Below the pieces are notes generated by a model. It had not been told where the DNA came from and made no database searches. It worked only from the letters and a program-made list of their open reading frames with translations. Position numbers and translations under genes: made by a program. From assembly GCA_947625495.1 (NCBI GenBank), contig CANQOQ010000005.1:1-64000 (forward strand): a stretch of 64,000 bases of DNA, read 5' to 3'. This DNA comes from Candidatus Gastranaerophilales bacterium. GTDB lineage: Bacteria > Cyanobacteriota > Vampirovibrionia > Gastranaerophilales > Gastranaerophilaceae. Positions 40,307 to 49,593 of this stretch are shown here, piece after piece. How positions within the stretch are numbered: the first letter of the stretch is position 1; each line of letters starts with the position of its first letter.

Positions 40307-40964
40307 TTTCTTTTATTGCTCCCGTAAGGTTTTTATATATTGTATTTATATCAAGACTTGCATCAATTGTAACCAGACAGCCTCTTTCTTTATAGAGATT
40401 AATCAAAGGTGCTGTTTGTTCAAAGTATGTTGCAAATCTTTTTTTTGCTACTTCTTCAGTATCATCATCACGTCTTATCAGTTTTCCGCCGCATTTTTCA
40501 CATTTTGTTTCATCTTTCAGCTTCATTGTCTTTAAATTATAAATAGCGCCGCATACACTGCAGGAACGTCTGTTGACCAATCTTTCTATAAGCTTATTTT
40601 CATCTACTTCAAAATAAAATACAGTTAAATTTACCTTTGTATTATTATCTATCTCTTTTAAAATTTCATCTAAAGCATAAGCCTGCTCAAGGCTTCTTGG
40701 ATAGCCGTCTAATATAAATCCGTTTTTGCAATCATCTTTTAACAGTCTGCTTTTTATAATTTCAGCCACAAGATTAATCGGAACTAGTTGTCCTTTGCTC
40801 ATATAGCTGTCAGCTATTTTCCCGTTTTGTGAACCTGAGGCAATTTCTTCTCGTAAAAGTGAACCTGTATCAATATGAGGCAGATGATATTCTTCAGATA
40901 ACATCTTTGTCTGTGTGCCTTTACCGCTTCCGGGCGGTCCTATAAATATAAATTCTTTTTTCAT
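40293..40964 (-). CDS. adk: Adenylate kinase (zinc-type LID)
   Basis: A 223-aa enzyme balancing AMP, ADP and ATP. The P-loop GPPGSGKGTQT is at about 8-18, and GFILDGYPRSLEQA is the family signature. The LID carries four cysteines, CSVCG and CEKCGG, forming a structural zinc site. ATG 40964 is chosen because AGGGGAT is properly spaced; the frame continues open to 40991. An extended -10 (40997-41005) gives it its own promoter behind the secY terminator. Confidence 0.95.
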   Translation of the reverse strand: MKKEFIFIGPPGSGKGTQTKMLSEEYHLPHIDTGSLLREEIASGSQNGKIADSYMSKGQLVPINLVAEIIKSRLLKDDCKNGFILDGYPRSLEQAYALDEILKEIDNNTKVNLTVFYFEVDENKLIERLVNRRSCSVCGAIYNLKTMKLKDETKCEKCGGKLIRRDDDTEEVAKKRFATYFEQTAPLINLYKERGCLVTIDASLDINTIYKNLTGAIKENVHS

Positions 40965-40996
40965 TTTTATCCCCTGTTTTATTGGCAACAACTTTA

Positions 40997-41005
40997 ATTA
41001 TACCA
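40997..41005 (-). promoter_or_regulatory. Extended -10 promoter of adk
   Basis: Minus strand TGGTATAAT (41005-40997) lies between the secY terminator and the adk ribosome binding site. No -35 is required for this class. Confidence 0.55.
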
Positions 41006-41010
41006 TATCA

Positions 41011-41037
41011 AAAAAAATGAGCCTTTTTTAGGCTCAT
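41011..41037 (-). terminator. Intrinsic terminator after secY
   Basis: A 7-bp stem, ATGAGCC (41017-41023) and GGCTCAT (41031-41037), has a TTTTTTT run on the minus strand. Partial read-through into adk-map is possible. Confidence 0.75.
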
Positions 41038-41042
41038 CTTTT

Positions 41043-42386
41043 TTATTGTTTTAAGAAGCTTTCATAATTTTTCGGAAGCAGATTTGTCCTGACCTGATTA
41101 ATAAAATCAAGAGCAACTCCGACCATAATTATTAATGATGTAGCTCCAATACCGTGAAGCGTTGTTATATGTGTAACACTACAAGCTGCTGAAGGAATTA
41201 AAGCAACAATACCAAGTCCGAAAGCACCAATAAATGTTGTTTTGCTTAATATTTTATCTAATGCTTCCGCTGTAGGTTTTCCGGGTTTTATTCCCGGAAT
41301 TGAGGAACCGTATTTCTTTAAATTCGTAGCTATTTCTTTTGGCTGTAAATTAGGAATTATTGAAGCATAAAAGAAGGTTAATGCTACTATTAACAAGAAA
41401 TATATTGCATTATACAAAAATCCTGAAGGCTGAAGTGCATTTGATATTATTACAATTAATTTCCCTATACCGATTGAACCTGCATTAGCTCTTCCGACTA
41501 AATCAATTATGGTTGTCGGGAATAACAATATTGCTATGGCAAATATAATCGGCATTACACCTCCGGGATTAAGTTTAAACGGAATAAATGTATTTGTTCC
41601 GCCGTATACTTTGTTCCCAACCTGTCTTCTGGGATTTACTATTATGACTTTCCTTGCAGCTTCCTGCATTATTACGATAAAAATCATTGTTGCAAAAAAT
41701 ATCAGCAATAACAGGAGCAATCCCGGCTGGAGTGAAGAATTTTTTGATACAAGCTCTGCTGTTTTTCCTGCATAAAACGGTATTTTTGAAATTATACCGC
41801 AGAATATTAACATTGAAGCACCGTTTCCGATTCCTCTTTCCGTCATTAATTCCGCCATCCACATTGTGAAAGCAGAACCTGCTGTCATTATTATTACAGA
41901 ACCTATTGCAAACGATATAATATTTACATCAGGCATTATTGCGCCGCGTGCAGTTTTTAACAAATATATTACGAATACTATTGCCTGCATTGCTGCAATG
42001 ACTATTGTAAATATACGTGTATATTGAGAAATTTTTCTTCTGCCTGCTTCACCTTCTTCTTTTTGTAATTGCTCTAATTGAGGAATTACAACAGCTAACA
42101 GCTGCATTATAATTGAAGATGTAATATATGGTCCTATACCAAGCGCTATTATTGATACGTTTCCTAAAGCACCGCCTGAAAACATATCAAGAAAACCTAT
42201 TAGGTTGTTTGTTGCTGCCAGATTCGCAAAATTATGCGTATCGATACCAAATAATGGCAATTGTGCGCATAATCTGAATATTAATATCATTGCAAGTGTA
42301 AAAATTATTTTATTTTTTAATCCTGCAATATTTAAATTAGCAAGCATAGCCTGTAAATTTTGCTGATTTGGCGTATATTGTTGCAT
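41043..42386 (-). CDS. secY: Preprotein translocase subunit SecY
   Basis: A 447-aa core channel of the Sec translocon with ten predicted membrane helices. The start of helix 1 (KIIFTLAMILIFRLCAQLPL), the plug region FLDMFSGGALGNVSI, the first signature GIGPYITSSIIMQLL and the cytoplasmic loop RRQVGNKVYGG with VNPRRQ are visible. FIPFKLNPGGVMPIIFA is also typical. It overlaps rplO by one base. SecY works with SecE/SecG and the ribosome, and its substrates are delivered in part by the SRP whose RNA is at 29.3 kb. Confidence 0.96.
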   Translation of the reverse strand: MQQYTPNQQNLQAMLANLNIAGLKNKIIFTLAMILIFRLCAQLPLFGIDTHNFANLAATNNLIGFLDMFSGGALGNVSIIALGIGPYITSSIIMQLLAVVIPQLEQLQKEEGEAGRRKISQYTRIFTIVIAAMQAIVFVIYLLKTARGAIMPDVNIISFAIGSVIIMTAGSAFTMWMAELMTERGIGNGASMLIFCGIISKIPFYAGKTAELVSKNSSLQPGLLLLLLIFFATMIFIVIMQEAARKVIIVNPRRQVGNKVYGGTNTFIPFKLNPGGVMPIIFAIAILLFPTTIIDLVGRANAGSIGIGKLIVIISNALQPSGFLYNAIYFLLIVALTFFYASIIPNLQPKEIATNLKKYGSSIPGIKPGKPTAEALDKILSKTTFIGAFGLGIVALIPSAACSVTHITTLHGIGATSLIIMVGVALDFINQVRTNLLPKNYESFLKQ

Positions 42387-42838
42387 TATACTAACTGAGC
42401 CTTTCCACCTGCATTTTCAATTTTTTCTTTTGCTGATTGTGTAAAGTATCTTGCACTTATTGTAACGGCTTTTGTTATTTCGCCATTACCTAATACTCTT
42501 AATGCTTGTGCTTTTTTAGATACTTTTCCTGCATTTTGAAGTAATTCTAATGTAATTACGTTTTCTTTAATATTAGCCAAGTCGCTAACATTAATTGAAG
42601 CATAAGAAATAGCATTAAAGTTTTTAAATCCTTTTAATTTTGGCATTTGTCTGTATCCGGGCATTTGACCGCCTTCAAAACCTCTTTTTGACGATCTTCC
42701 GGATCTTTGTCCTTCACCGTTATTACCTCTGCATGATGTTTTTCCCATGCCTGAAGATCTTCCTCTTCCTACTCTTTTTATTTTTCCCGTAGCGCCGTCT
42801 GCCGGTCTAAGGTCTTCTATTTTTATTCTTTCTGTCAT
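42386..42838 (-). CDS. rplO: 50S ribosomal protein L15
   Basis: A 150-aa protein. The Gly/Arg-rich N-terminal extension is visible (KRVGRGRSSGMGKTSCRG, then GQRSGRSSKRGFEGGQMP). The L15 C-terminal core has GNGEITKAVTISARYFTQSAKE. It is encoded between L30 and SecY in the usual spc order, with a one-base overlap with secY. Confidence 0.96.
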   Translation of the reverse strand: MTERIKIEDLRPADGATGKIKRVGRGRSSGMGKTSCRGNNGEGQRSGRSSKRGFEGGQMPGYRQMPKLKGFKNFNAISYASINVSDLANIKENVITLELLQNAGKVSKKAQALRVLGNGEITKAVTISARYFTQSAKEKIENAGGKAQLV

Positions 42839-42854
42839 TTTATTACCCTTCCTT

Positions 42855-43040
42855 TTATTCAGCTACTTTTAGTAAATGCGGGATTGCGTTTACCATTCCC
42901 ATAATTACTGCCGAATTTTCATGTTCAACTGTTTGGTCTTTTTTTGTTAAACCGAGAGCTTTTGCTACTCTTCTTTGTTTTTCGGTTGAACCTATTAAAC
43001 TTTTTACGAGTGTTATTTTTATTTTATTATTTTTAGCCAT
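42855..43040 (-). CDS. rpmD: 50S ribosomal protein L30
   Basis: A 61-aa protein. KIKITLVKSLIGSTEKQRRV, AKALGLTKKDQTVEHEN and NSAVIMGMVNAIPHLLKV match L30, including its conserved IG...R...LGL core. It lies between S5 and L15. AGAGGAATAT upstream provides the ribosome binding site. Confidence 0.95.
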   Translation of the reverse strand: MAKNNKIKITLVKSLIGSTEKQRRVAKALGLTKKDQTVEHENSAVIMGMVNAIPHLLKVAE

Positions 43041-43054
43041 TATCTATATTCCTC

Positions 43055-43594
43055 TTAGTTAAGCATATCTTTTAATGATAAACCGCGTCTTTTTGCTACA
43101 ACATCAAAATTCTTTAGTGATTTAAGCGCACATAATGTTGCATTAGCTGCATTTAAAGGTGATTTTGAACCTAATGATTTACTCAATATGTTTTCAATCC
43201 CTGCAAGTTCTAATACGGCACGAACTGCACCGCCGGCAATAACTCCGGTACCTTGTGAAGCAGGTTTTAGCATTACGCTGCCTGCGCCTGAAGTACCTGT
43301 TATCGGATGAGGTATTGTTGTCTTAAATATCGGTACGTTTATCAAATTTTTTCTTCCGTCTGCTACCGCTTTTTGAATTGCAACAATAACTTCCGATGCT
43401 TTTGCACATCCGACACCTACTTGTCCGTTTTTATTGCCTACTACAACTATTGCTCTAAAACTTAATTTTTTTCCGCCTTTTACAACTTTTGTTACTCTTC
43501 TTACTTGAATAACCTGTTCTTTCCATTCTGTTTGCTGCGGTTCTGCAACAGTTTCAACTTTTCTTTTCTTAGTTTTAGTTTTTGTTTCTTCCAC
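43055..43594 (-). CDS. rpsE: 30S ribosomal protein S5
   Basis: A 179-aa small-subunit protein. It has a lysine-rich N terminus, then the double-stranded-RNA-binding domain ([39 protein letters not shown]) and the C-terminal domain ([20 protein letters not shown]). The start codon is GTG 43594 behind AAAGGT. It is the first gene of its transcript here: L18, L6 and S8, which normally precede it in the spc operon, are absent, and ftsQ lies upstream. Confidence 0.96.
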   Translation of the reverse strand: MEETKTKTKKRKVETVAEPQQTEWKEQVIQVRRVTKVVKGGKKLSFRAIVVVGNKNGQVGVGCAKASEVIVAIQKAVADGRKNLINVPIFKTTIPHPITGTSGAGSVMLKPASQGTGVIAGGAVRAVLELAGIENILSKSLGSKSPLNAANATLCALKSLKNFDVVAKRRGLSLKDMLN

Positions 43595-43647
43595 TTTTAT
43601 TACCTTTCTTTAAGTTATTTATCCTAAAAAAAATAAAAAACATGTTA

Positions 43648-43680
43648 AAAACCTTTGCTTACCTTAGTATAAGCGGTTTT
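43648..43680 (-). promoter_or_regulatory. Leader hairpin upstream of rpsE
   Basis: AAAACC (43648-43653) pairs with GGTTTT (43675-43680) and GCTTA (43657-43661) with TAAGC (43670-43674), with a 3-base bulge and 8-base loop. On the minus strand it is followed by T-rich sequence. It could be an attenuator or ribosomal-protein binding site; no known leader class is recognised. Confidence 0.4.
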
Positions 43681-43739
43681 ATATGCATGTTTATGTTGGA
43701 TTTAATTTTCTGACATAGTTATAATATTACAAAAAAAAA

Positions 43740-44849
43740 TTAATTCAAGAGGTAGTGTTTTTCTTCTTTTGTATTTTCAGTTTTTTGTTCTTTATCAGAA
43801 TTTATTTGCTGTTCTTTTTTATTATTACTGTTTTGCTCTGCAGCCGTTTGTTCAACAGATGGCGTTTGGTTATTTGAATTTTGTTGTGCAGTTTTTTGTT
43901 CAACTGTTGTTGTATTATTCAAATTTTGTTTCTCGGTTTGCTTTTCGGCTGTCAGAGGCTTGTTATTCGGATTTTGTTCCGATTCTTTTTTTTCTGTTGA
44001 TATTTGAGGTGCTTTTTCGCCTCTGTCCAATTTTAAATATCTTGAGTCTCTCCAAGATAAATCTACATATTTGATTTTTTCTTTCATTGTTTTTAACTTA
44101 GGAAGAATATAATATATTGCTTTAATTCTTTCAAATGCACCCTGATCAAGTTCTCCAAGCCTTATTTTAACGCTTTTAAGCTGTATAAAAATGTTATTTG
44201 GCTGTCTTAAATCTATATATATAATTTTTTCGCCTGAATATTCACGCACGGTTTTTGAAAGTCTGTATAATAATTCAATTTTGTTTTTATCCCATTTCTC
44301 GTAATTGCTGCCCGCCAGTATTTTCGTTGTGTTAAATTTAGAGTCTAAAGGTAAATATTCCTTAGGTATATATTGTCCTGAAAGTGCATAAGCTGCAACT
44401 TCAGCAGAATTTTCATCATGTGCAATCGTCAATACCGGATTATATTCTTCTATCATTACAACAATTCTTGCGGGAATTGCATACCTTCTTATATAAGCAT
44501 TTCGGACAGGCTCTAATGTCTCAATGCTTTTTTGTATCTTATATGGGTTTATTCTAAAAATAGGTTTTTGTTCAAGCGGTACCTTTTTCATTTTTTCAAT
44601 AATTTGTTCGCTTTTAACTATGGAATTACCTGTTATTTTCAATGAAGCCGTATTGTTGTTTGTATATATATCTAAAGGCAGCATCCAAAATGTTGAATTA
44701 CAAAATCTGTATAAAAAATATAATATTGCAATTATTATTATAAGTTTTATGATTTTATATGTTCTTACGGCTGCAATTTCAATTCTTCTTGCTTTTCTTT
44801 GCAGTTTTTGAAGTTTTATACGCCTTTGTACAATATAATCGTGTGACAT
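43740..44849 (-). CDS. ftsQ: FtsQ/DivIB-type cell division protein
   Basis: A 369-aa protein: a basic cytoplasmic N terminus, one membrane helix (about 33-50), then an extracytoplasmic POTRA-like domain (about 66-135: SLKITGNSIVKSEQI, NPYKIQKSIETLEPVRNAYI, RRYAIPARIVVMIEEYNPVL) and the FtsQ beta domain to about 275. The remainder is a hydrophilic tail with four xQNxNN repeats. Position in murC-murB-ddl-ftsQ supports FtsQ, the divisome scaffold linking FtsB/FtsL. The stop of ddl overlaps its start by one base. Confidence 0.88.
   Translation of the reverse strand: MSHDYIVQRRIKLQKLQRKARRIEIAAVRTYKIIKLIIIIAILYFLYRFCNSTFWMLPLDIYTNNNTASLKITGNSIVKSEQIIEKMKKVPLEQKPIFRINPYKIQKSIETLEPVRNAYIRRYAIPARIVVMIEEYNPVLTIAHDENSAEVAAYALSGQYIPKEYLPLDSKFNTTKILAGSNYEKWDKNKIELLYRLSKTVREYSGEKIIYIDLRQPNNIFIQLKSVKIRLGELDQGAFERIKAIYYILPKLKTMKEKIKYVDLSWRDSRYLKLDRGEKAPQISTEKKESEQNPNNKPLTAEKQTEKQNLNNTTTVEQKTAQQNSNNQTPSVEQTAAEQNSNNKKEQQINSDKEQKTENTKEEKHYLLN
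43815..43994 (-). repeat. Asn/Gln-rich protein repeats in FtsQ tail
   Basis: Codons for residues 286-345 contain EQNPNN (291), KQNLNN (307), QQNSNN (322) and EQNSNN (338), a 15-16-residue period with TAEKQT/TVEQKT/SVEQTA-like linkers. It is a low-complexity periplasmic tail beyond the conserved domain. Confidence 0.75.
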
Positions 44850-45799
44850 TATTTATTTAATCCCGCATTATTTAATATAATAAGTACAAGTTCATCATAA
44901 GAAATTCCCATGGCTTTTGCCTGTGCCGGCAAATCGCTTATATCAGTCATACCCGGACTGGTATTTATTTCAAGCAGATACGGTATATTATCTTTTATCA
45001 TAAAGTCTATTCTGGATACTCCGTGACAACCTGCTGTCTTAAATGCTTTTACCGTTATATCTTTTACTTTCTCGGTTAAATCTTTATCTATATTTGCAGG
45101 TACAATAAAATCAGACATTCCACTTGTATATTTGGCTTCAAAATCATACCATTCGTTTTTTGGTCTTATCTCAAGTATTTCTGTGGCAAATGGTTTATTG
45201 TCTTTTTCTAAAACACCAACAGTAACAAAAAAACCATCGATAAATTCTTCTGCTAATACATCATCATTATATTTTAAAGCTGTTTTATACGCTTCTTGAA
45301 GTTCTTCGGGTTTATTTACCTTTGTCATTCCAAAGCTTGAACCTTCTGAAACAGGCTTTATAAAAAGCGGATATTTTAAATCTTTCGTTTTTTCATAAAT
45401 GTCATCGCCTTTTTGTATAAATGCGGATTTTGCCATTATTATGTCTTTATTTGTTGAAAGAATCCTTTTTGTATATTCCTTATTCATTGTAAGCGCACTG
45501 GACATGACACCGCAGCCTGTATATTCAATTTTAAGAAGTTCAAGTATCCCCTGAATACATCCGTCTTCACCATATTTACCGTGAAGTGCATTATATGCAG
45601 CCTTTATATTTTTTTCTTTTAATTTTTCAGCTATATCTTTGTCAACATCTATAATTTCAGCATTTTTATATCCGAGTCTTTTTAAAGCCTCATAAACATT
45701 TTTTCCTGAGCGAAGTGAAACTTCTCTCTCTGATGACATTCCGCCCGATAATACCGCTATTTTTGTATCTAATGAATATTTTCTGTCATTATTTTCCAT
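44849..45799 (-). CDS. ddl: D-alanine--D-alanine ligase
   Basis: A 316-aa ATP-grasp enzyme making the D-Ala-D-Ala dipeptide for peptidoglycan. AVLSGGMSSEREVSLRSG is the N-terminal signature (Glu for D-Ala binding), NALHGKYGEDGCIQGILELL follows, with FIKPVSEGSSFGM as the ATP loop and VSRIDFMIKDNIPYLLEINTSPGMT holding the metal ligands. The D-Ala rather than D-Lac type is suggested by position in the mur cluster. Its first 31 bases lie inside murB. Confidence 0.96.
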   Translation of the reverse strand: MENNDRKYSLDTKIAVLSGGMSSEREVSLRSGKNVYEALKRLGYKNAEIIDVDKDIAEKLKEKNIKAAYNALHGKYGEDGCIQGILELLKIEYTGCGVMSSALTMNKEYTKRILSTNKDIIMAKSAFIQKGDDIYEKTKDLKYPLFIKPVSEGSSFGMTKVNKPEELQEAYKTALKYNDDVLAEEFIDGFFVTVGVLEKDNKPFATEILEIRPKNEWYDFEAKYTSGMSDFIVPANIDKDLTEKVKDITVKAFKTAGCHGVSRIDFMIKDNIPYLLEINTSPGMTDISDLPAQAKAMGISYDELVLIILNNAGLNK

Positions 45800-46677
45800 A
45801 ATTTTTGCTCTCGACTCCCCTCATTTCCAATATATTTTATTTCGGGTTTTAATTCAATTCTGTATTTTTCCCTAACATTTGTATACATTTCATACATTAA
45901 TGATATGACATCAAAAGAATTTGCATTATTTTTGTTAATTATAAAATTAGCGTGCTTTTCAAATACTTGGGCGCCTCCTGATATTCTGCCTTTTAATCCG
46001 CATAAATCCAATAATCGTCCTGCTGAATCATTTTCGGGATTTTTAAATATGCTTCCCGCATTGGGATAACTGAGTGCAGGTTGTCTTTGTTTCCTAAATT
46101 CAGTATTTCTTTGCATAATTTCTTCAATTTTTTCGCAGTCGCCTTCTTTTAACATAAATTCAGCTTCAAGAAGTATATATTTTTTCTCATTTATAACAGA
46201 TTTTCTATAACCGAATTCCATTTCATCTTTATTTAGAATTAATAATTTTTTATTATTTGTATCATAAACCCTTGCTGATATAAAACAATCAGAAATGAAT
46301 TGATTATGAGCTGATGCATTCATACATATCATTCCGCCGAATGAACCCGGAAATCCTATTAAAAACTCAAATCCAGACAGCCCTTTTTTACTGCATTCTT
46401 TTGATACAATCGGTCCTTTTGTTCCGCAGCATACTTTTACTATGTTGTTTTCAATTTTATATTCATTAATTTTATCTGTAAAAATTATACTTTTATCTAT
46501 ATTTTCCGAAGAAAACAGAACATTTGAGCAATTGCCCAGAACTAAATCGTATTCATCAAGATTCAGAAGCTCTATTAATTCGCTGACAGAAGACGGAAAT
46601 GCGGCTTTTTTTACATTTCCTCCGATTTTAAAAGTTGTGTGATTTTTTACATTATAGTCATTAAATATCTCAACCAC
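45769..46677 (-). CDS. murB: UDP-N-acetylenolpyruvoylglucosamine reductase
   Basis: A 302-aa FAD enzyme reducing the enolpyruvyl ether to UDP-N-acetylmuramate. It shows NHTTFKIGGNVKKAAFP, LGNCSNVLFS (FAD loop), GFEFLIGFPGSFGGMICMNA, GYRKSVI (catalytic region), YPNAGSIFKNP with the proton-donor Ser, and KHANFIINKNNA at the end. The YP/AGSIFKNP form is the type II (shorter) MurB. It is encoded just after murC, with a long overlap into ddl. Confidence 0.95.
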   Translation of the reverse strand: MVEIFNDYNVKNHTTFKIGGNVKKAAFPSSVSELIELLNLDEYDLVLGNCSNVLFSSENIDKSIIFTDKINEYKIENNIVKVCCGTKGPIVSKECSKKGLSGFEFLIGFPGSFGGMICMNASAHNQFISDCFISARVYDTNNKKLLILNKDEMEFGYRKSVINEKKYILLEAEFMLKEGDCEKIEEIMQRNTEFRKQRQPALSYPNAGSIFKNPENDSAGRLLDLCGLKGRISGGAQVFEKHANFIINKNNANSFDVISLMYEMYTNVREKYRIELKPEIKYIGNEGSREQKLWKIMTENIH

Positions 46678-46678
46678 A

Positions 46679-48076
46679 TTACACCTTAATTTCTGAATTT
46701 AGAGCTAAATATTTTCCCATATTTGTAATATCTCCTGCCCCCAAAGTTATTACTATATCACCTTCTTTAAGAAGCGGATATATTTCATTTGCAGCTTCTT
46801 CTATACTGCCTTTTATATATTTATGATTACCGTGTTCAACTTCTTTGCTGAAATTTTCCGAAGTTATACCCTCTATCGGAGCTTCTCCGGCGGGGTAAAC
46901 ATCAGTTATTAATAATAAATCAGAATCCCTAAAGGCATATTTAAATTCATTCCAAAGACTTTTCAGACGGGTAAATCTGTGAGGCTGAAATATCGCAACA
47001 ACTCTTTTTTTACCGTTTACCGCAGTTTTTATGCCATTTAAAGTTGTTTTAATTTCACTGGGATGATGTGCATAGTCATCATATACCTTTATTGAAGAGA
47101 ATTCTGCTTTTTCTTCAAATCGTCTTCCCATTCCGGAGAAAGTTTTGATATGCTGTCTTATTTCGTTTATGTCTATACCTGCTTCAATTAATGCACTTAT
47201 TACTGCAACTGCATTATATACATTATGTCTGCCTAAAACAGACAGAGAAAATTCACCGAGGTCTTCTCCTTTTTTGTATAAGTTAAATTTTGATGTTAAT
47301 CCGTCATATTTTATATTTTGGGCATAATAATCACCTTTTTCAAGCCCGTAAGTTATATAATTATATTCGGGATATAAAGACATAAATCGCTTATTCCCGT
47401 CATTATCAATATTTATAATAACTTTTTGGTCTTTTTTGTTTGATAAATACATATTAAATGTTTCGGCAATATCATTAAACCCGTTTTTATAATGATCTAA
47501 ATGGTCTTCTTCCATGTTGTTAATAACGGCGATATCAGTAGAATATTTTTGTATTGTTCCGTCAGACTCATCTAATTCGGCTATAAAATATTTATCGCCA
47601 TCATATTTTGCATTGGTGTTAATGTCGGGAATTATACCGCCTACAACAAATGAAGGCTTGTAATTTGCTTTTTCTAATATATATGAGCATAGACCGGATG
47701 TTGTTGTTTTTCCGTGTGTGCCTGAAAATCCTATAAATGTTGAATCTTTTTTATTGGAAAATTCATCTGATATTAATTTTAATATGTCTGAGCGGTGTAA
47801 AATATCTAAATTAAGCTCTTTTGCCTTTATTATTTCCGGATTATCATTTTTTATTGCGGAACTGGCTATAATAATCATATCTTTTTCTATTAAATCGGCA
47901 TTATGACCTATGTGAACTTTAACTCCCAATGATTCCAATAAATGCGTATATTTACTTTCCTGTATATCTGAACCCGAAACACAATTTCCACGTTCTTTCA
48001 TATACTTGGCAAGTCCGCTCATTCCTACTCCGCCTATTGCTATAAAATGATATTTTTTATCTTCCAAATTAACCAT
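46679..48076 (-). CDS. murC: UDP-N-acetylmuramate--L-alanine ligase
   Basis: A 465-aa Mur ligase adding L-Ala to UDP-MurNAc. The N-terminal Rossmann motif GIGGVGMSGLAKYMKERG-type is visible (AIGGVGMSGLAKY), the ATP loop is GFSGTHGKTTTSGL (about 115-128), and central signatures ELDESDGTIQKYST and NNMEEDHLDHYKN follow. The C-terminal domain has YDDYAHHPSEI and FQPHRFTRLKSL. It is the first gene of the murC-murB-ddl-ftsQ group; MurC precedes MurB by one base. Confidence 0.96.
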   Translation of the reverse strand: MVNLEDKKYHFIAIGGVGMSGLAKYMKERGNCVSGSDIQESKYTHLLESLGVKVHIGHNADLIEKDMIIIASSAIKNDNPEIIKAKELNLDILHRSDILKLISDEFSNKKDSTFIGFSGTHGKTTTSGLCSYILEKANYKPSFVVGGIIPDINTNAKYDGDKYFIAELDESDGTIQKYSTDIAVINNMEEDHLDHYKNGFNDIAETFNMYLSNKKDQKVIINIDNDGNKRFMSLYPEYNYITYGLEKGDYYAQNIKYDGLTSKFNLYKKGEDLGEFSLSVLGRHNVYNAVAVISALIEAGIDINEIRQHIKTFSGMGRRFEEKAEFSSIKVYDDYAHHPSEIKTTLNGIKTAVNGKKRVVAIFQPHRFTRLKSLWNEFKYAFRDSDLLLITDVYPAGEAPIEGITSENFSKEVEHGNHKYIKGSIEEAANEIYPLLKEGDIVITLGAGDITNMGKYLALNSEIKV

Positions 48077-48210
48077 GTCTTATATCCCGTTTAATCTTTT
48101 TATCTTATTATAAAAATAAAATTATTATTTTCAAATTATTTAATGCTTGTAATATAATGGAAAAAAAAGTAAAATAATTACATTATTATAATTAGTATTA
48201 TGAGGTTAAT

Positions 48211-49569
48211 ATGAAATTACACGTACAAACATTATTTGTAGCGATAGGTCTTGGGATTAAGAGAAATTGGCATATATTCCTTGCAATTATTGCGGGGATT
48301 ATTTTCGGTAATTTCGTTTTTGAACACGGAGTTACCCAAGGACAGTTAGATACTACGCTTAATATTCGACTTTTTCAATTTTTGAAATTTTTAAATATAG
48401 TTGGCCAAGCATTTATCAGAATGATACAAATGATAGTTATTCCTTTGGTTTGTTCTGCTATTGTAGTCGGTATTTCAAGCATCGGTGACAGTAAACAAAT
48501 CGGTAAGTTTGGAAAGAAAATGGTATTGTATTACGGTATAATAACCGTGGTTGCTGTTAGTATAGGTGCATTATTAGTTACAGGCATAAAGCCCGGTCTT
48601 GGTGTACAAAATTACATTAGTGCATCTGATACTCTTCAAGAACAGGTTAATTCCGTGTTAGCTTCTCAAAAAGGACAGCTTGGTAATTTATTTTTGAATA
48701 TGATACCTCAAAATCCTTTGGAATCCCTTGCTAAAGGTGAAATGATTCCTATAATATTTTTTGCGCTGATATTTTCTTTGGCATTATCAAAGGTTGGTGA
48801 AATAAACAGACCAATTGTTTCTTTCTTTGAATCTGTTTTTGCGGCTACAATGAAAGTAACAGATTGGATTATGATTTTTGCAGCTCCCGGTATTTTTTCT
48901 TTAACTGCTGTTGCTGTTTCTTCTTTTGGACTTTCTATATTTTCAACTATATCAAAATTCTTTGCGGTTGTTTTTGTAGGATTTATTATTCAACTATTTA
49001 TTGTATATCCGTTAATATTAAAATTCTTCAGTAAAGTTCCTGTCGGTACTTTTTATACCGCAATAATAGAAGCTTTATTGGTTGCATTCGGTACTGCAAG
49101 CAGCAGTGCGACTTTGCCTTTAACGATTGCATGCTGTGAAAAAAGAGGTATTTCTCATAAAGTTTGCAGTTTTGTACTTCCTCTTGGCGCTACTTTGAAT
49201 ATGGACGGTACTGCTTTATTTCAGACTGTTGCCGTTATATTCCTGACACAGGCATATAATATTACTTTGGAACCTATACAGATTATTCAAATTATGCTTC
49301 TTGCAATAATAGCTTCTTCTACGAGTGCCGGAATACCCGGGGCAGGGTTAATTACTATTGCTCTTGTATTAAACGGTTTAGGTTTAACTCCTGAACAATT
49401 AGTTGTCGGCTTTGCATTCCTGTTCTCTATTGACAGAGTTGTTGATATGTTAAGAACTACGGTTAATGTTGCAAGTGATGCTGTTGTTGCTTCTGTAATT
49501 GCTGACAATGAAAATGAAATAAACTATGATTTATTAAATAATACTGACGACTATAAAGAAATTATTTAA
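48211..49569 (+). CDS. Dicarboxylate/amino acid:cation symporter (GltP/DctA family)
   Basis: A 452-aa transporter of the glutamate/dicarboxylate symporter family. The re-entrant loop HP1 contains FGTASSSATLPLTIACCEK, helix 7 has GATLNMDGTALFQT (cation site), HP2 has TSAGIPGAGLI, and helix 8 shows DRVVDMLRTTVNVASDAVVA with the substrate-binding Asp/Arg pattern. Eight membrane segments are visible. The substrate could be glutamate, aspartate or C4-dicarboxylates. TGAGG precedes the ATG, and it is followed by a terminator. Confidence 0.93.
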   Translation: MKLHVQTLFVAIGLGIKRNWHIFLAIIAGIIFGNFVFEHGVTQGQLDTTLNIRLFQFLKFLNIVGQAFIRMIQMIVIPLVCSAIVVGISSIGDSKQIGKFGKKMVLYYGIITVVAVSIGALLVTGIKPGLGVQNYISASDTLQEQVNSVLASQKGQLGNLFLNMIPQNPLESLAKGEMIPIIFFALIFSLALSKVGEINRPIVSFFESVFAATMKVTDWIMIFAAPGIFSLTAVAVSSFGLSIFSTISKFFAVVFVGFIIQLFIVYPLILKFFSKVPVGTFYTAIIEALLVAFGTASSSATLPLTIACCEKRGISHKVCSFVLPLGATLNMDGTALFQTVAVIFLTQAYNITLEPIQIIQIMLLAIIASSTSAGIPGAGLITIALVLNGLGLTPEQLVVGFAFLFSIDRVVDMLRTTVNVASDAVVASVIADNENEINYDLLNNTDDYKEII

Positions 49570-49593
49570 ATAATTTCTTTATAATAAAAAAAC

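Noticed and set aside
40965-41042. adk-map fully dependent on secY read-through
   Set aside because: A terminator and a TG-extended -10 promoter lie between secY and adk, so an independent start is at least as likely.
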